The notes below the pieces were generated by a model. It ran no database searches and had not been told where the DNA came from. It was given only the letters and a program-made list of their open reading frames with translations. Of a stretch of 64,000 nucleotides of DNA, positions 11,398 through 22,715 are shown piece after piece. The translations under genes were made by a program, and so were the position numbers. Position 1 is the first letter of the stretch. Each line of letters opens with the position of its first letter. The stretch comes from Dipodascopsis uninucleata var. uninucleata (taxonomy: Eukaryota > Ascomycota > Lipomycetes > Lipomycetales > Lipomycetaceae): contig JAJLTO010000006.1 in NCBI GenBank assembly GCA_030568195.1, positions 496,001-560,000 on the forward strand, read 5' to 3'.

Positions 11398-13869
11398 ATG
11401 ACTATAGCCGATACCAGTATTCCGCTCGATTCAGGCTCTAATGAGTCATCAGGCTCAACAACTCTCAACAACTGGAGATGCCTTATAGTTGACTCATTTG
11501 ATTCATTTACTCTCAACATCGCAGCTCTTTTACAGAATGCCGGTGTCCGCGATCTACACATCATCTCTTCAGTATCACTTACGACTTTAGATAACAATTC
11601 TCTAAATGCGCTTGTGAAAGCTATGGATCTGATTATCATTGGTCCAGGACCAGGATCACCCACGAATTTACAAGATCTGGCTGGAATTCCTAACCTTTGG
11701 GCAGAGCTAGAGACTCTTCACAGTCCACCTGCAGTTCTTGGTATTTGCCTGGGATTTCAGTTTATGTTAAATGTGCTTGCAGCATCTTCAAGCAGAATCC
11801 AATATTTAGAGAAGCCACGTCATGGCATAGTCTCCAAACTCAAGTTAACACCTTATGCTAAAGACGATATTTTCCAAGACATTCCCGGGTCAATCTCCGT
11901 TGTTCGATATCATTCGATCTATGTTGAACTTGTAGGAGATAGCACAGATATTTGTGATATTGTTCCTTTAGCATATGCAGAAGATGATGGTGTTCTCATG
12001 GCAGCAAGGCATCATTCACGTCCTTTTTGGGCTCTGCAATACCACCCAGAATCTATATACTCTGCTGCCGGTCTATCTACGATTATGAACTTGTTCCGAC
12101 TGGCAAATCATGAACTCACTATTAGACGAGATGTTCTGGGTAGTGATATTTTGACGGAAAATCCTCGGTTAGGCAAGTTTTTACTAGATCAAAATAATTC
12201 GTACGTTCCGCGGCCTCGGCCGCCGCTTCAACCGGATGAGGATGCACCTGAACGCGTTCTTCTTCAGCAAGTTGTTAAACTTCCTTCATCAGTTGTAGAC
12301 ATTGGTGCATTCATAATAAGCTTGTGTGATGTGCTACTCGATAGATTTGGAGTTTTCTGTCTTCTAGATTCTGCTGCAGCTCCTGGATCATGGACGTACA
12401 TTGGAATTTCTACTGAGTTCAAGCCACGAAGATTTAGATATTACCTTCCAGATCCTTTCTTGACCGAGTCTGACGGTACCAAGGAGCATACTTGGAGAAT
12501 AGACTCTCTGGATGATGTTTGGGCTGTTCTTTCGCATGCTGTTGCTCCTCCTATTACACGGGTTTGTCTTATTGGAGACATACGAAACGGCAATAGCGAC
12601 ATCAACTTAACAATGGATGAATTCACTGCTGACGTTGCTGCTCGCCATAAAGTTGATCGTTCCTCGTATCCATCGTTCTTTGGCGGTCATATTGGATACA
12701 TATCGTACGAGGCTGGAGTTTCAGACGGTCTAGGTTTATCGCTTGACAAAGTTTCCCCAGCAGAAGTTCCTGATATAAATCTAACTTTTCATGAGCGATC
12801 GCTGGCTGTTGATTTGGCTCGTGGTATAGTTTACGTGCATTCATTTGCCGGTGATCGTCTCTACCGTAACGATCGTGTTTGGGTGTCCGAAGTCGCAGCA
12901 CTCATCAGTTCTTTGGTTAATTCTAGCACTTCTCTTTCTACACCGGTAGCATCTCTATCTAAGCCGGCACCGAAGTTTGCTAGTTCTATCCATTATCCAG
13001 AACGCAGCACTTATATAGATCAGATTACCAAAGCGCAACATTCACTGTCTGTTGGCGATTCTTATGAGCTCTGTCTTACAGCCACAACCATTGCTGTTGA
13101 GAAGGAGCAGCTTATTAGTGATTCTGATCCCAATGCGTCTCGGAAAGAAATGCTGTCGGATTGGGCGCTTTACAAGTATCTTCGTAAATTGAATCCCGCA
13201 CCATATGCATGTTTTATCCGAACTGGACCTACTACGCTGATAGGCGCCTCACCCGAAAGATTCCTTTGCTGGGATGATCAAGCTCGTACTTGTGAACTTA
13301 GACCAATTAAAGGCACCGTTTCTCGAGCTTCTATGAACGATGACAAGGAAGCAGCGGAAGCCGCCCTTCGAACACCTAAAGAAATTGCTGAAAATCTTAT
13401 GATTGTTGATTTGATTAGACATGATCTTTCTAGATTCTGCTCTCATGTTGGAGTACCTCAACTTATGGGTGTCGAAACTTATGCGACTGTCTTCCATCTT
13501 GTATCTGCGATAGTTGGTAGTGGATTGCATCGTGGCCTTTCTGGAGTTGATGTTTTGCGCGGCTCTTTGCCACCGGGATCGATGACTGGTGCTCCAAAGC
13601 GACGCTCTGTTGAGATTCTTCAGGACCTGGAAAAAGGCAGGCGACGAGCGGTGTATTCAGGAGTAGCAGGTTACTGGGATGTTCTTGGGCATGGAGATTG
13701 GTCTGTGATTATACGATCTGCCTATTCTGTAGGAGGTGCAGGTACTGGTTTACCACGAGAATGGCGGCTTGGGGCAGGAGGTGCGATAACTGTTTTGAGT
13801 GATCCTGTTGGCGAATGGGAAGAAATGGAAGTTAAACTACGGTCCGTTATGAGAGCATTTTCTGTATGA
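11398..13869 (+). CDS. ABZ1: para-aminobenzoate (aminodeoxychorismate) synthase, fused PabA-PabB
   Basis: Single exon, 823 residues. It makes 4-amino-4-deoxychorismate from chorismate and glutamine, the first step of the p-aminobenzoate branch of folate synthesis. Residues about 28-250 form a class I glutamine amidotransferase, with the nucleophile Cys in GICLGFQ (near 116) and the His-Glu pair in YHPES (near 216). An Anth_synt_I N-terminal-like region follows (about 300-480), then the chorismate-binding domain (about 545-815), with SYELCLTATT, PYACFIRTGPTTLIGASPERFL, RPIKGTV (near 635), IVDLIRHDL and GSMTGAPKRRS. PIKGT carries the Lys typical of aminodeoxychorismate synthases rather than anthranilate synthases. 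Domain order and length match fungal Abz1. A downstream in-frame Met would shorten only the poorly conserved N-terminus. Confidence 0.96.
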   Translation: MTIADTSIPLDSGSNESSGSTTLNNWRCLIVDSFDSFTLNIAALLQNAGVRDLHIISSVSLTTLDNNSLNALVKAMDLIIIGPGPGSPTNLQDLAGIPNLWAELETLHSPPAVLGICLGFQFMLNVLAASSSRIQYLEKPRHGIVSKLKLTPYAKDDIFQDIPGSISVVRYHSIYVELVGDSTDICDIVPLAYAEDDGVLMAARHHSRPFWALQYHPESIYSAAGLSTIMNLFRLANHELTIRRDVLGSDILTENPRLGKFLLDQNNSYVPRPRPPLQPDEDAPERVLLQQVVKLPSSVVDIGAFIISLCDVLLDRFGVFCLLDSAAAPGSWTYIGISTEFKPRRFRYYLPDPFLTESDGTKEHTWRIDSLDDVWAVLSHAVAPPITRVCLIGDIRNGNSDINLTMDEFTADVAARHKVDRSSYPSFFGGHIGYISYEAGVSDGLGLSLDKVSPAEVPDINLTFHERSLAVDLARGIVYVHSFAGDRLYRNDRVWVSEVAALISSLVNSSTSLSTPVASLSKPAPKFASSIHYPERSTYIDQITKAQHSLSVGDSYELCLTATTIAVEKEQLISDSDPNASRKEMLSDWALYKYLRKLNPAPYACFIRTGPTTLIGASPERFLCWDDQARTCELRPIKGTVSRASMNDDKEAAEAALRTPKEIAENLMIVDLIRHDLSRFCSHVGVPQLMGVETYATVFHLVSAIVGSGLHRGLSGVDVLRGSLPPGSMTGAPKRRSVEILQDLEKGRRRAVYSGVAGYWDVLGHGDWSVIIRSAYSVGGAGTGLPREWRLGAGGAITVLSDPVGEWEEMEVKLRSVMRAFSV

Positions 13870-14147
13870 AGCAATGATCAAAGTGTAGTTATATCTTTTT
13901 CCTTGTATATTTTCGGCGTTAGATTAAAATGTAAATATAGAAAATCGATTTTCTTTACTTGAAGAGAAATTTCACGAATGGGATATTTTCTATTAGGGCT
14001 GATATTCGCTTGCAAGTTAATGTCCCAATTTTACAGTTAAATTTTTTGGTAAATTTTCGATCTTTACATTCGAATCGTCTTATAGTCTGTCCTTAATAAA
14101 ACGATCAAATATCAGCTCAGAAGCCAATCGAACATCTGGAATAAGAT

Positions 14148-15380
14148 ATGGCAACCAGAGCCAAACTGAAGAGTGGCCAAATACCAAAATCATGGCGGAG
14201 TGCTATTTCGAAGTCATTTCAACGAATAAATCCAGTCAATTATGACAAGTGTGGTACGGTTGAATATTACCAGTAGCATTAGTAATTATCTGGTTCCAAT
14301 TATGTCTATTCAATAGTCTTCGTCTGGAATTGCTACTGACATAAATACAATCTTTAGTTGATATTGTGAAACGTCTACAGCTTAATAAAACTATGTCGGA
14401 GGACTTCGAGATCATAGATTGTTATCCAGGTAAGCTGAAAAGAACAACGCAAGATATTGTGATTGCTATCAAGAGGATAGCAAATGTGCGTATGATATTA
14501 ACAACATCAAGGCTGTGGTGTTTGGTCTAGAGCCCTTAATCAGGTGTCAAAGCCGAAGACGCATCTCTGTCTAGAGCAATTGAGCAACTATGGAGACTGG
14601 AATCGATCGTTCAACGCAGACACAAACATGAAACTGATTCCAGTAGACCCATATAAATGGAAGGTATACCAATCTCTTCTGGCATACAAAAGTGTTACAC
14701 CACCACTGCTCGGTCATGAGAAGATACATGACAGTTTATTATACACTGCCAACTTGACAACTCAGCAGGGTCCACAACTACTTTCACAGTTTATGACATG
14801 CGTCGCAAATAGAAGCTGGTTACAAAAGTTTGGACGAGTGCGAATGCTACTTTGGGTTCGTGAGCCAATTGCCGCTCGTCTTCTGGCGACAAAAGAAGAG
14901 ACACACAGGAGTCGTATGACTATGTTATGTGAGTTGTTTACAGATGTGAATCCCATAGCTGCATTCAAAGATGAAGAGGGCCATATAGCACCATCAACAA
15001 AACGATTTGAAAAGACACCTGTCCTATTTGAAGAAGATGATTTATACACTAAGAAGCCAATAGTACTACTTGATATCGTTCCAAAACCCAAGAGAGATTG
15101 GGAAGACGAGATAAGCCCACAAATAATGGAATATATACTCCGAAATCTGTACATTAGTCCAAGAGTGCCTCTTCGACAGTCAATCAATGTTCTCGGTCCC
15201 GGAGCATCTGAACATCTTGCACCGATTGTTGGTGATCTCTATGACATAACGCCTCATGATCTTGATGCAGATGATGTCGTTCGTCTTGCTCGGGCCTTCC
15301 GTGATTGGCCCTTTAAACCGCCACATTTGTTTTCAGTTTTGGATCAGCCAACCGTCGAAGTTAAGGACATTGAGTTCTAG
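14148..15380 (+). CDS. MTF1: mitochondrial RNA polymerase specificity factor Mtf1 (mtTFB), 3 exons
   Basis: Joined exons 14148-14253, 14358-14429 and 14512-15380 give 348 residues (yeast Mtf1 is about 341). Phases agree at both introns: donor GTACGG to acceptor TTTAG, and donor GTAAGC to acceptor TCAAG. Motifs are in the order of the rRNA-dimethylase-derived mtTFB family: NPVNYDK, then IIDCYPGCGVWSRAL (the remnant SAM-binding loop), THLCLEQL, VDPYKWKVYQSL, RVRMLLWVREPIAARLL, FTDVNPIA, then the C-terminal DWPFKPPHLF resembling the WPFKP of yeast Mtf1. The protein acts in the mitochondrial matrix with Rpo41 in promoter melting. The start ATG is the first in the exon and gives a basic N-terminus. 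Confidence 0.88.
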
Positions 15381-15635
15381 AGTTATCAGGAGAGTACAGA
15401 ATCAACTATTTGAAGAAAAAAATACTATTATCAATGCATTTATGATTATCCAAGCAACGATCAGGCAAACTCCAGGTTCTATGTGACACAAATAGACGGT
15501 AATGAGACAAATTATTGTAATACATAATACATAGTAAACAAAATCGGATATAAATGATAATCCAACACAATCAAAAAATTATTCTTCAACATATCTGCCT
15601 CCAATGTCGAGTATGTAGAAATATCATATCCCAAG

Positions 15636-16768
15636 CTAAAATCGAGAAAAACCACTGCGAATTCCCTGTCTCGATATCTCGCGACATAATGCAGATAAAA
15701 GGACGGCAAATGACAAATGAATGTGTACAAAAACATCTGACTTTCCGGTCAAATCGACCAGATTTCGCGGTCGTGGCTCATGTTGCCGTCTTAAATACCA
15801 GTCCGGACTACTGTTAGGTTGCATAGCCAATATGTTCTGTAGTGATTGTATCGTCGCATTCGAGCCTACAGGCAATGGAATACGGTCTAATCTAGAACCT
15901 GAGCTTGAGCCAAGTGTAGATGCTGTGCTTGTCAAAGACGACGCCACCGACGGCACTTGTTGTTCAGCTGCTTCAAGATGTTGCGCGGCTCTATGAGCAT
16001 CAGCTTCAGACACCAACCATCGGGCTATATCCTCTAGTGCAGGTACTACTATTGGCCAACATTCTTGAAGCTGAGATTCACGATCATTCATACATATTAG
16101 AGCATACGAACGAGACTGGCCACGAGCATGCTCATCCCGAATTCGAAAGAAGAGTGTGACAGCATAGCCAACCTGCCCATCTCCAAAGAGTACAGCTCGA
16201 TCAGACGCGCTATTTGAATCTAAAGATAGGGAGTTCACACAGAATTGTCTGAGCGCAGCATATCTCTCCTGGGAACGAGCATTGCTTGTCGAGAGATACG
16301 TTATCGTAGCTGTGACTGTGGGGATCTGAATCGTCGATGGCGCGTCGCCGTTCACACTTGTATTCCCCCCATTATTACTTGCAGTACCAACAGTACTGTT
16401 ACCACCAGCTCCGTTCGAGCTGCTAGAACTACCACCGGCAATGCCAATTGCCATCGTTTCTTGTGTGCGAACTATTCTAGTGTTGTCATCTGCTGGTAAT
16501 TTTATCGTACAAGACTCGCAACCTCCATTACTTGCTTGGGTGCCCGCGCTTCCTGGAATGCCAGAAATGCCAGGCGTTAGAGGTCCGTTGTGATCGAGGA
16601 TCGCCTGCGTACATATAATAGGCGTAGGACCATGAATTTCACAAAAATGTGCTAGACAGAGCTGATTTATACAATATATTAGCAATTTACTCGCATATAG
16701 CTCAGTCTATCAAAAAAATTAATAGTTTTTGCTTCAGAGAGTAGACAAATACGTACCAAAAAGTCCAT
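15636..16768 (-). CDS. LST7: folliculin/Lst7 homologue, 2 exons
   Basis: A 12-nt first exon (16757-16768, encoding MDFL) splices over a 95-nt intron (GTACGT...ATCAG) to 15636-16661, giving 345 residues. The N-terminus MDFLLCLAHFCEIHGP matches the start of folliculin proteins (CHFCELHGP), and VLFGDGQVGYAVTLFFRIRDEHARG followed by SYALICMND is the folliculin longin core. The last conserved stretch (PRNLVDLTGKSDVFVHIH) aligns with the region where fungal Lst7 ends, before the DENN module of animal folliculin. With Lst4 it acts as a GAP for Gtr2-type Rag GTPases at the vacuole, reporting amino acids to TORC1. A Ser/Gly/Asn-rich insert at about residues 85-120 looks disordered. Confidence 0.88.
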
Positions 16769-17322
16769 CGTCACCACTCATCCCATATGCTATGAAGCAC
16801 TTGCACAGTGTATGCAAATCTATGGCCCTAGAGATGTACAGTCGTTCTTAACTGCTTCTGAGTCTCAAGGAAATTTTGCTTGGACTATAAGCTGTGAGAC
16901 ATATAAGTTGGGATGTGCTTATCCACCTTACTAATTACAAAAAAGTGCCCTTTTCATTCCACCTACCACGTTTTTTTAGATAACTTTTCTTATTTGCAAC
17001 AAGCTTTTTGTGCCTTTTTTATTCGTTCACATTGTAGCGAACTTATTTTGAGGTCACTGGCATAGCGCCATACCAATTGTCCTAGATTGGTCTCATTTTA
17101 TAAAATAAATGCTACATAGATAATAGAGAGCTAGGGAAACAGAAAGTAGGATAGCGTACGAGAATCTCGTGGGTGTCGATCTTGAGTTGCCGTAAACGAG
17201 AGGCGGCGACAGGTTGGAGCTCGTCATAACCTGCATAGAGCGAATAAAACATACGAATACATAGAACTCAACTACACGAAATAGACTGGAATCACAGTGA
17301 AGCGAAATTATTTGTTGCGACA
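16769..17322. promoter_or_regulatory. divergent promoter region, LST7 / GPCR gene
   Basis: About 550 bp between the divergent starts of LST7 and the GPCR gene. AT-rich, with no ORF carrying a recognisable product; it should contain both promoters. Confidence 0.55.
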
Positions 17323-19505
17323 ATGATATCGTCTGTTACTGACAAACTGCTGTTCGAGCGCTTTGTGACAGGGACGCAGTCCACCTACAGCGAGCACGAT
17401 GCGGAGGGAATCCGCATTATTAGTTTAATAGCATCTTTTATGAGTATATTCAGCTGTCTACTCGCCTTTTACTGGTATTTTCGAATGGAGAGCAAAGTGT
17501 TCAGACACACGTAAGTATTTTGAAGGTCACTGCTGGTCCTGCTCAAGGGGTGTGGGTGATGTGAACTTGAGACCATGTGTTGGCAGTCCTATAGAGTGAA
17601 TTAAGAGCTAATAGTTCAATGTCTTTTATATACAGCCTCATTATGCTACTTATATTCAGTGATTTTGGCCGTGCTATTATACTTATGTGGTATCCTATTC
17701 GTTTATGGTACACCGGTGGAAACTCGATAGGGCCCCATGGGTGTCAGGCTGATGGTTTCTTTGCTGCTCTTTCAATAGAAGCTGCGGACTATGCGGTGTT
17801 AGTTATTGCCCTTCACACGGTAGCTTTTATAATGTTTCCACAGGTTGGTTCTTCATCTGCATATATTTACGGTGGTCTCTATCGATATCGTAAACCGATA
17901 TATGTTGGCTGGTTTCTTATTCCATCAACCTTAGCAGCCCTGGCATTTGTAAAGACTGGTGATGTCGGCAATGGGGCGGATTACACGTCTTCAAATTTGG
18001 GCTACATTCAATTGAGCACCTGGTGCTACTTGCCAGTTAGGCCTATATGGTACAGACTAGTGTTAACTTGGGTCCCGCGATATCTAGTTCTTATGACGAT
18101 CTGCGTGATCTATATAGGTCTATATATATATGTTGCAAGGGTTCTTCGTCAAGTGGGTGATGTCATATCGCAAACTGACGAACTTCGACATCGTCAAGTA
18201 CGAGAAGCAGAGCAAGATATTCAAGTTCATAGCCAAAATCAAATCCAACGAGCATCTTCAATACAAGGACTGCAGCCACAGTGTCGGACACAATCTATTT
18301 TGCAGACTTCTTCACGATACTATGCCGGATCTAGTCGTGTCGATGCTATTGAAACTAATACCCAGCCAAGCAGGCATCTACGGGGGGCCACAACTTATGA
18401 TGATCAGACATCAGTTATGAATGACGGAGCTACATTTGAGCCTTCATTGCCACGATATGTTAATACTTCTGATATGAATCACGATGCGCACAATAAGCAA
18501 GCCGCTGCGATTGAGCGACAAGTAAAGTATCTTCTGTTGTATCCCATTTTTTATGTTATAGTGTGGACTGCACCATTCGTGTCCCAGATTATGAACTATT
18601 CCTATTATTACAGCCAACATCCTGTAGTATGGCTCGGATATATAACTGCATTTATGTATGGCATTTCTGGATTTTTAAACACAATCATTTTTGCTATACG
18701 GGAAACACCATGGCGCAGACGGAAGTCTCGCATGCAGTCTCAGATGCGCAAAGATGATATTCGATCTAGTAGTTTTTTTGTTGCTCACTCGCGTCGTTTG
18801 AGTTCAAGTTCAGCAGATATGGCTTTAAGTGTTGATGAGGGTGCGACAAAGAAGAGAAAACTACAGCAGAAGTGGAATGCATTCACGACCAGAACGGCTA
18901 CTATGTTCGGGTATAAAGGATCATTATTTACAAAGCAGTGTGATACCGAAACGAATTCGCCTTCTGGTACTCCTCCAAGGAAAATACTGACGACCGTATC
19001 TACAGTGGACCCACTAAACTTCAACACAATGAATGATGTTCATTTGGGTAGAAGGTCAGATAAGGAATCAGGAGATTCAGCCTCACTTTTTATTAGCACC
19101 TCTCTGTCTACACCGACATTTTCTAACTCGAAAATGTCGCGTCCAATTAATTCACCATATGATATTATGAAGATTGATCGAAAGCGCCCAGCTGACACCG
19201 ATAAGCCGAGTGCTGGGGGTAGTGAATGGTGGGAGCGTCTGGAGAGTCTTGAATGTTCTGATCGTTTACGCAAATATAATCTGTCAGAGGAAGATAACTG
19301 CGAACTTGCATCGGAGGAATATTTCTATGAATATCCCTTAATTGATGATGGCTATGGTGATGATATTTATGACTCTAATGATGATAGACGACCTTCGTCG
19401 TCTTCGTCGTCTTTGACATCTTCCATTATTTTGCAGCCAAATTTTGTTCGCTCAGACTCAGCTGTCGAAGGTGCAACTAAACTACAAAGTGTTCAAGAAG
19501 AATAA
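17323..19505 (+). CDS. GPR1: Gpr1/Git3-type nutrient-sensing G-protein-coupled receptor, 2 exons
   Basis: Exons 17323-17510 and 17636-19505 join in phase across a 125-nt intron (GTAAGT...TACAG) to give 685 residues. Seven hydrophobic segments are visible: the first ends exon 1 (IISLIASFMSIFSCLLAFYW). Next come LIMLLIFSDFGRAIILMW, which carries the family's SDF motif, and DYAVLVIALHTVAFIMF. The last two lie in the Gpr1 C-terminal domain (YLLLYPIFYVIVWTAPFV... and YITAFMYGISGFLNTIIFAI). A long third intracellular loop (about 120 residues, Gln/Ser-rich) precedes this domain. A cytoplasmic tail of about 240 residues ends in acidic and Ser-rich stretches. In yeasts Gpr1/Git3 couples to Gpa2 and cAMP-PKA in response to sugars or amino acids; the ligand here is unknown. 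Confidence 0.85.
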
Positions 19506-19741
19506 TCAGTCTCTTATTGTATTATATATAAAGTTATTGGATTAGTATGGTGGTATATGGGAACTTATTTATGCTAGTAGAGTACCATTATTTGAGTATT
19601 AATTTATTTAATCGGTGCGACATTCTGTATTTCATTTGCTTTTATCTTTAAATATGTAAACTAAGGCGTATATGCAACTCAAAACTGGGATATTATATTA
19701 TATAATGCGATACTGATATATTAATAATAATATAGAGAAAA

Positions 19742-20959
19742 TTAATCGGATTCTCTACAGTCTTGAATTCTCATATAGTAAACAGCAAACCCATCCCGCA
19801 TTTTTTCAGACAGAGACTCACCTTTTACGCTCCAGATTCTGAAGCCTACTTCTAATGATCTGTTAAGAAACTGTTCTAGTACATCATGAGATCGCATCTG
19901 AATTCCAATAATCACAGATGTCTTTGGTCCCGCAAGCATCTTAATGGTTCGCACAAATGGGTCAATAAGGTAGTCGTTATATATAGTATCACATGCTAAT
20001 ATGATGTCGAATTCCTCTTCTTGCCCATCGTGTATATTCTGAAAAATAGCTGATTTAAGATCCGTAACATCTTGACTTGCCCTCTCCCAGTCTAATGGTA
20101 TCACCTCTATACTCGAGTCTATGCAGATTTTGTTCGTAGAGTCCGTCCGCTTACAAGAGATCCGATTATTATCGCCGACTACAAATTCGATAGTATCTGA
20201 ACTCAGCAGATTGACACTCTTGTGTCTTTCATGAACTAGCGACTCAATTGCACTGATATTTTTGCTAATATTCTTCTTCAGAAGAGGAATTATGTGGTCT
20301 TGGTCGGTCGCAATGTACGTTCCAGGGCTAATTACGGACCCAGTTTCTACATTTTCCGAGGGAGGCACCAATAAGCCAAGACTTAAACTACATGCCAGAA
20401 GTCCAGATACACCAGCACCAAGTTCTATGATCTTTGGATAACATATACGTGAAGCACCATTACTTGTGTCATTACTGCATGAATCAGTGAAAGTCCTTTG
20501 GAAGAACAGCTCGTAGAAGAGTGAGTTCGGAGTTAATATCCATTCCGCAAAAAGTAAAGACACTTGCCAGAGTACGGCGCCAGTAGTACTACTTTCTGTT
20601 TCAGAATTGAGCATCTCCAGTGACTGTTGGACGGAGAGTTGGATAGATTCGTCACTATATTCATCTTGCACCTGGACATATGTGTTCATTCGACGTGTTC
20701 GTTTAACCAATCGATTCTTTCGAAAACGTCCATACTTGTGTAAATTAGAATTTTCTGATCCAGCTAACGATATGTTACTTATCAACGATTTCATAAGAGG
20801 AATTGAAACTTCAACCGTACGTTGAGACCTTGAAATATATCCCAGGTTCTGGTTATCTTTGTTCCGCGTAGAATAGAGGGAAACAATGTGTTCTTCCAAC
20901 GTATTCTCTGATATCTCTTCTAGAGAATCATAAAATAAATCATTCAGAGAAAAGCTCAT
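19742..20959 (-). CDS. RKM5: ribosomal protein lysine methyltransferase Rkm5
   Basis: Single exon, 405 residues, class I SAM-dependent methyltransferase of the METTL21/EFM group. The SAM-binding motif I is IIELGAGVSGLLA. An acidic post-motif follows (YIATDQDHIIPLLKKN), then VIPLDWER, and the catalytic-region motif IILACDTIYNDYLIDPFVRT, which closely matches yeast Rkm5 (VIYNEYLIDPFLKT). GIQMRSHDVLEQF near the end also matches. Yeast Rkm5 methylates a lysine of ribosomal protein Rpl1 (uL1). The N-terminal 110 residues include a basic KRTRR stretch, comparable to the KKKRVRRRNK segment of yeast Rkm5. It is convergent with the upstream GPCR gene, only 236 bp away. Confidence 0.85.
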   Translation of the reverse strand: MSFSLNDLFYDSLEEISENTLEEHIVSLYSTRNKDNQNLGYISRSQRTVEVSIPLMKSLISNISLAGSENSNLHKYGRFRKNRLVKRTRRMNTYVQVQDEYSDESIQLSVQQSLEMLNSETESSTTGAVLWQVSLLFAEWILTPNSLFYELFFQRTFTDSCSNDTSNGASRICYPKIIELGAGVSGLLACSLSLGLLVPPSENVETGSVISPGTYIATDQDHIIPLLKKNISKNISAIESLVHERHKSVNLLSSDTIEFVVGDNNRISCKRTDSTNKICIDSSIEVIPLDWERASQDVTDLKSAIFQNIHDGQEEEFDIILACDTIYNDYLIDPFVRTIKMLAGPKTSVIIGIQMRSHDVLEQFLNRSLEVGFRIWSVKGESLSEKMRDGFAVYYMRIQDCRESD

Positions 20960-21268
20960 TTAGATCATATCTTTAAAATCGCAAATAAGTTTGGCAAAAT
21001 GATTTTGCTATCTGTCCTCTGTTAAATGCTGTATGGAATTTTCTTGACACCTCGACCGAATAGTTTAATAGGGAACTTTATTCCCTGTTATATAAAATAT
21101 ATACAATGTGACATAATTTAGAGTGTTTTCACCACCTTCGCCAGCTAACCAGAGCTTAAGTGTATCCTTTATATACGCACTTTATTCTCAAGCCTATTTT
21201 ACATTCAAGTAAAATATTTCGCCATCAACGTCAACTCGGTTGGCAATATAGCCTGCAAATCGATCAAA
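20960..21268. promoter_or_regulatory. divergent promoter region, RKM5 / PAF1
   Basis: About 310 bp between divergent start codons, AT-rich, with no ORF of note. It holds the two promoters. Confidence 0.55.
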
Positions 21269-22554
21269 ATGTCGCGAACGGCCCGACAAGACTACATTGC
21301 CCGAATCCGATATCAGAATAACTTGCCACCACCACCATGTCCTCCAAAGCTGGTTTCAACGCCTGTACCATTATCAAAGTTCACATCAGCTAGCTTTTTA
21401 TCTAGCTTGGTGCAACAACAAGATGTGAACATAGATATAGATTCAGAACTTGGAATGCCCCTCGATATGACTATTATTCCAGATATATTCGACAAAGGAG
21501 ATGAATCGCGTAAGTTTTCTTTTTATTAAACAATGATCAACTTAAGCTATGAATATTGAAATTCCAATATTTTCTCATCTATGACTACGAAACAAGACGA
21601 GGTCTGAGGATATACGATCTTTCTATCTTTCTAATAATAAACTATGTTTCTATTTTAGGACTGTATCCGGATCGAAATCCACCGCCTATGCATCCGAAAG
21701 ATAGATTGCTTCTTAGAGATGTGTCCTCACTAGGCAACAGAGCGAAGTCACAGCCTGGAGTATCTTTTCTTCGACGAACTGAATATATTTCTTCGGACGC
21801 TGTTAGACAGGCACGTGCATTGAGAGCTACATCGGCATCTTTGGCTCCAGAGAACGAGAGTGCTCTGGATCCACAGAGTCAACTAGAGTCTGTGGAGGAG
21901 ACGTTTAATAACACTGTAGAAAATCTTGAGACGATCGAACACCCAACCAAGAAGCATCTCAAGGCAATTCAATCGTGGGATGTAATACCGGACGTTGAAG
22001 TCTTCGATCTGACGTACCTACTTATGAAGATGGCAGGAAGTGCACCGGGCATGCATACTAAGGATGAAACATCTACATCAAGATATGAGGTCGCAGTTGT
22101 GCGTCCAATGGGCACAGAAAATAAGACCTATATGTCAGCATTTTTGACAGATTCAGAGACTTCTGAGAAATACAAATCAAAAATATCTATGTCTATAGAT
22201 GATGCGAAGCGGGAGCTACGAGAGTCGCGTATGACTGACGATTCTGACATTGAAGCCGAAAATGACGACGTCTATCGCTTCACTTATACGCGAGACTATG
22301 AAATTAACAACCAAGAAACCGACGAAGTTACTATTGGATTTGATGATGAAGCAGGAAAAGCATATATTCATCCAGTTGGGCGGAGAGTTATATTGAAGCG
22401 TCGTCGTGTGATTCAGGATGACAACAAACGCAGATCGGAGCCCAATATTGTTAATGACATTGCGGCCATTGAAATTTCCTTTAGGCCCTTTAGCGGTGAA
22501 GAAAAAATTGACAGGGATAGTATCAGACGACAGGAATATGGATATATTGCTTAA
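21269..22554 (+). CDS. PAF1: RNA polymerase II-associated factor Paf1, 2 exons
   Basis: Exons 21269-21509 and 21659-22554, joined over a 149-nt intron (GTAAGT...TTTAG) with matching phase, give 378 residues. The N-terminal signature DYIARIRYQNNLPPPPCPPK, then GMPLDMTIIPDIF, LYPDRNPPPMHPKDRLLLRD and VSFLRRTEYIS are diagnostic of Paf1. The C-terminal part includes KRRRVIQDDNKR and an FRPFSGEE motif. Paf1 scaffolds the PAF complex on elongating RNA polymerase II, needed for H2B ubiquitylation and H3K4/K36 methylation. The protein is near the usual fungal length and lacks the long acidic tail of animal PAF1. Confidence 0.93.
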
Positions 22555-22715
22555 CTGTGTAGGTAAGACACGTGCACAATAAAAAGGTAAAGCAAGTATT
22601 GTGAATATTATACTTGTATTATGTACATTAAATCATAGTCAAAGTAACGCTACTTTACTCAGTTTTATCAGAATCTTATTTACAATATTCGGTATAGCCA
22701 TCATGAACATCATGC

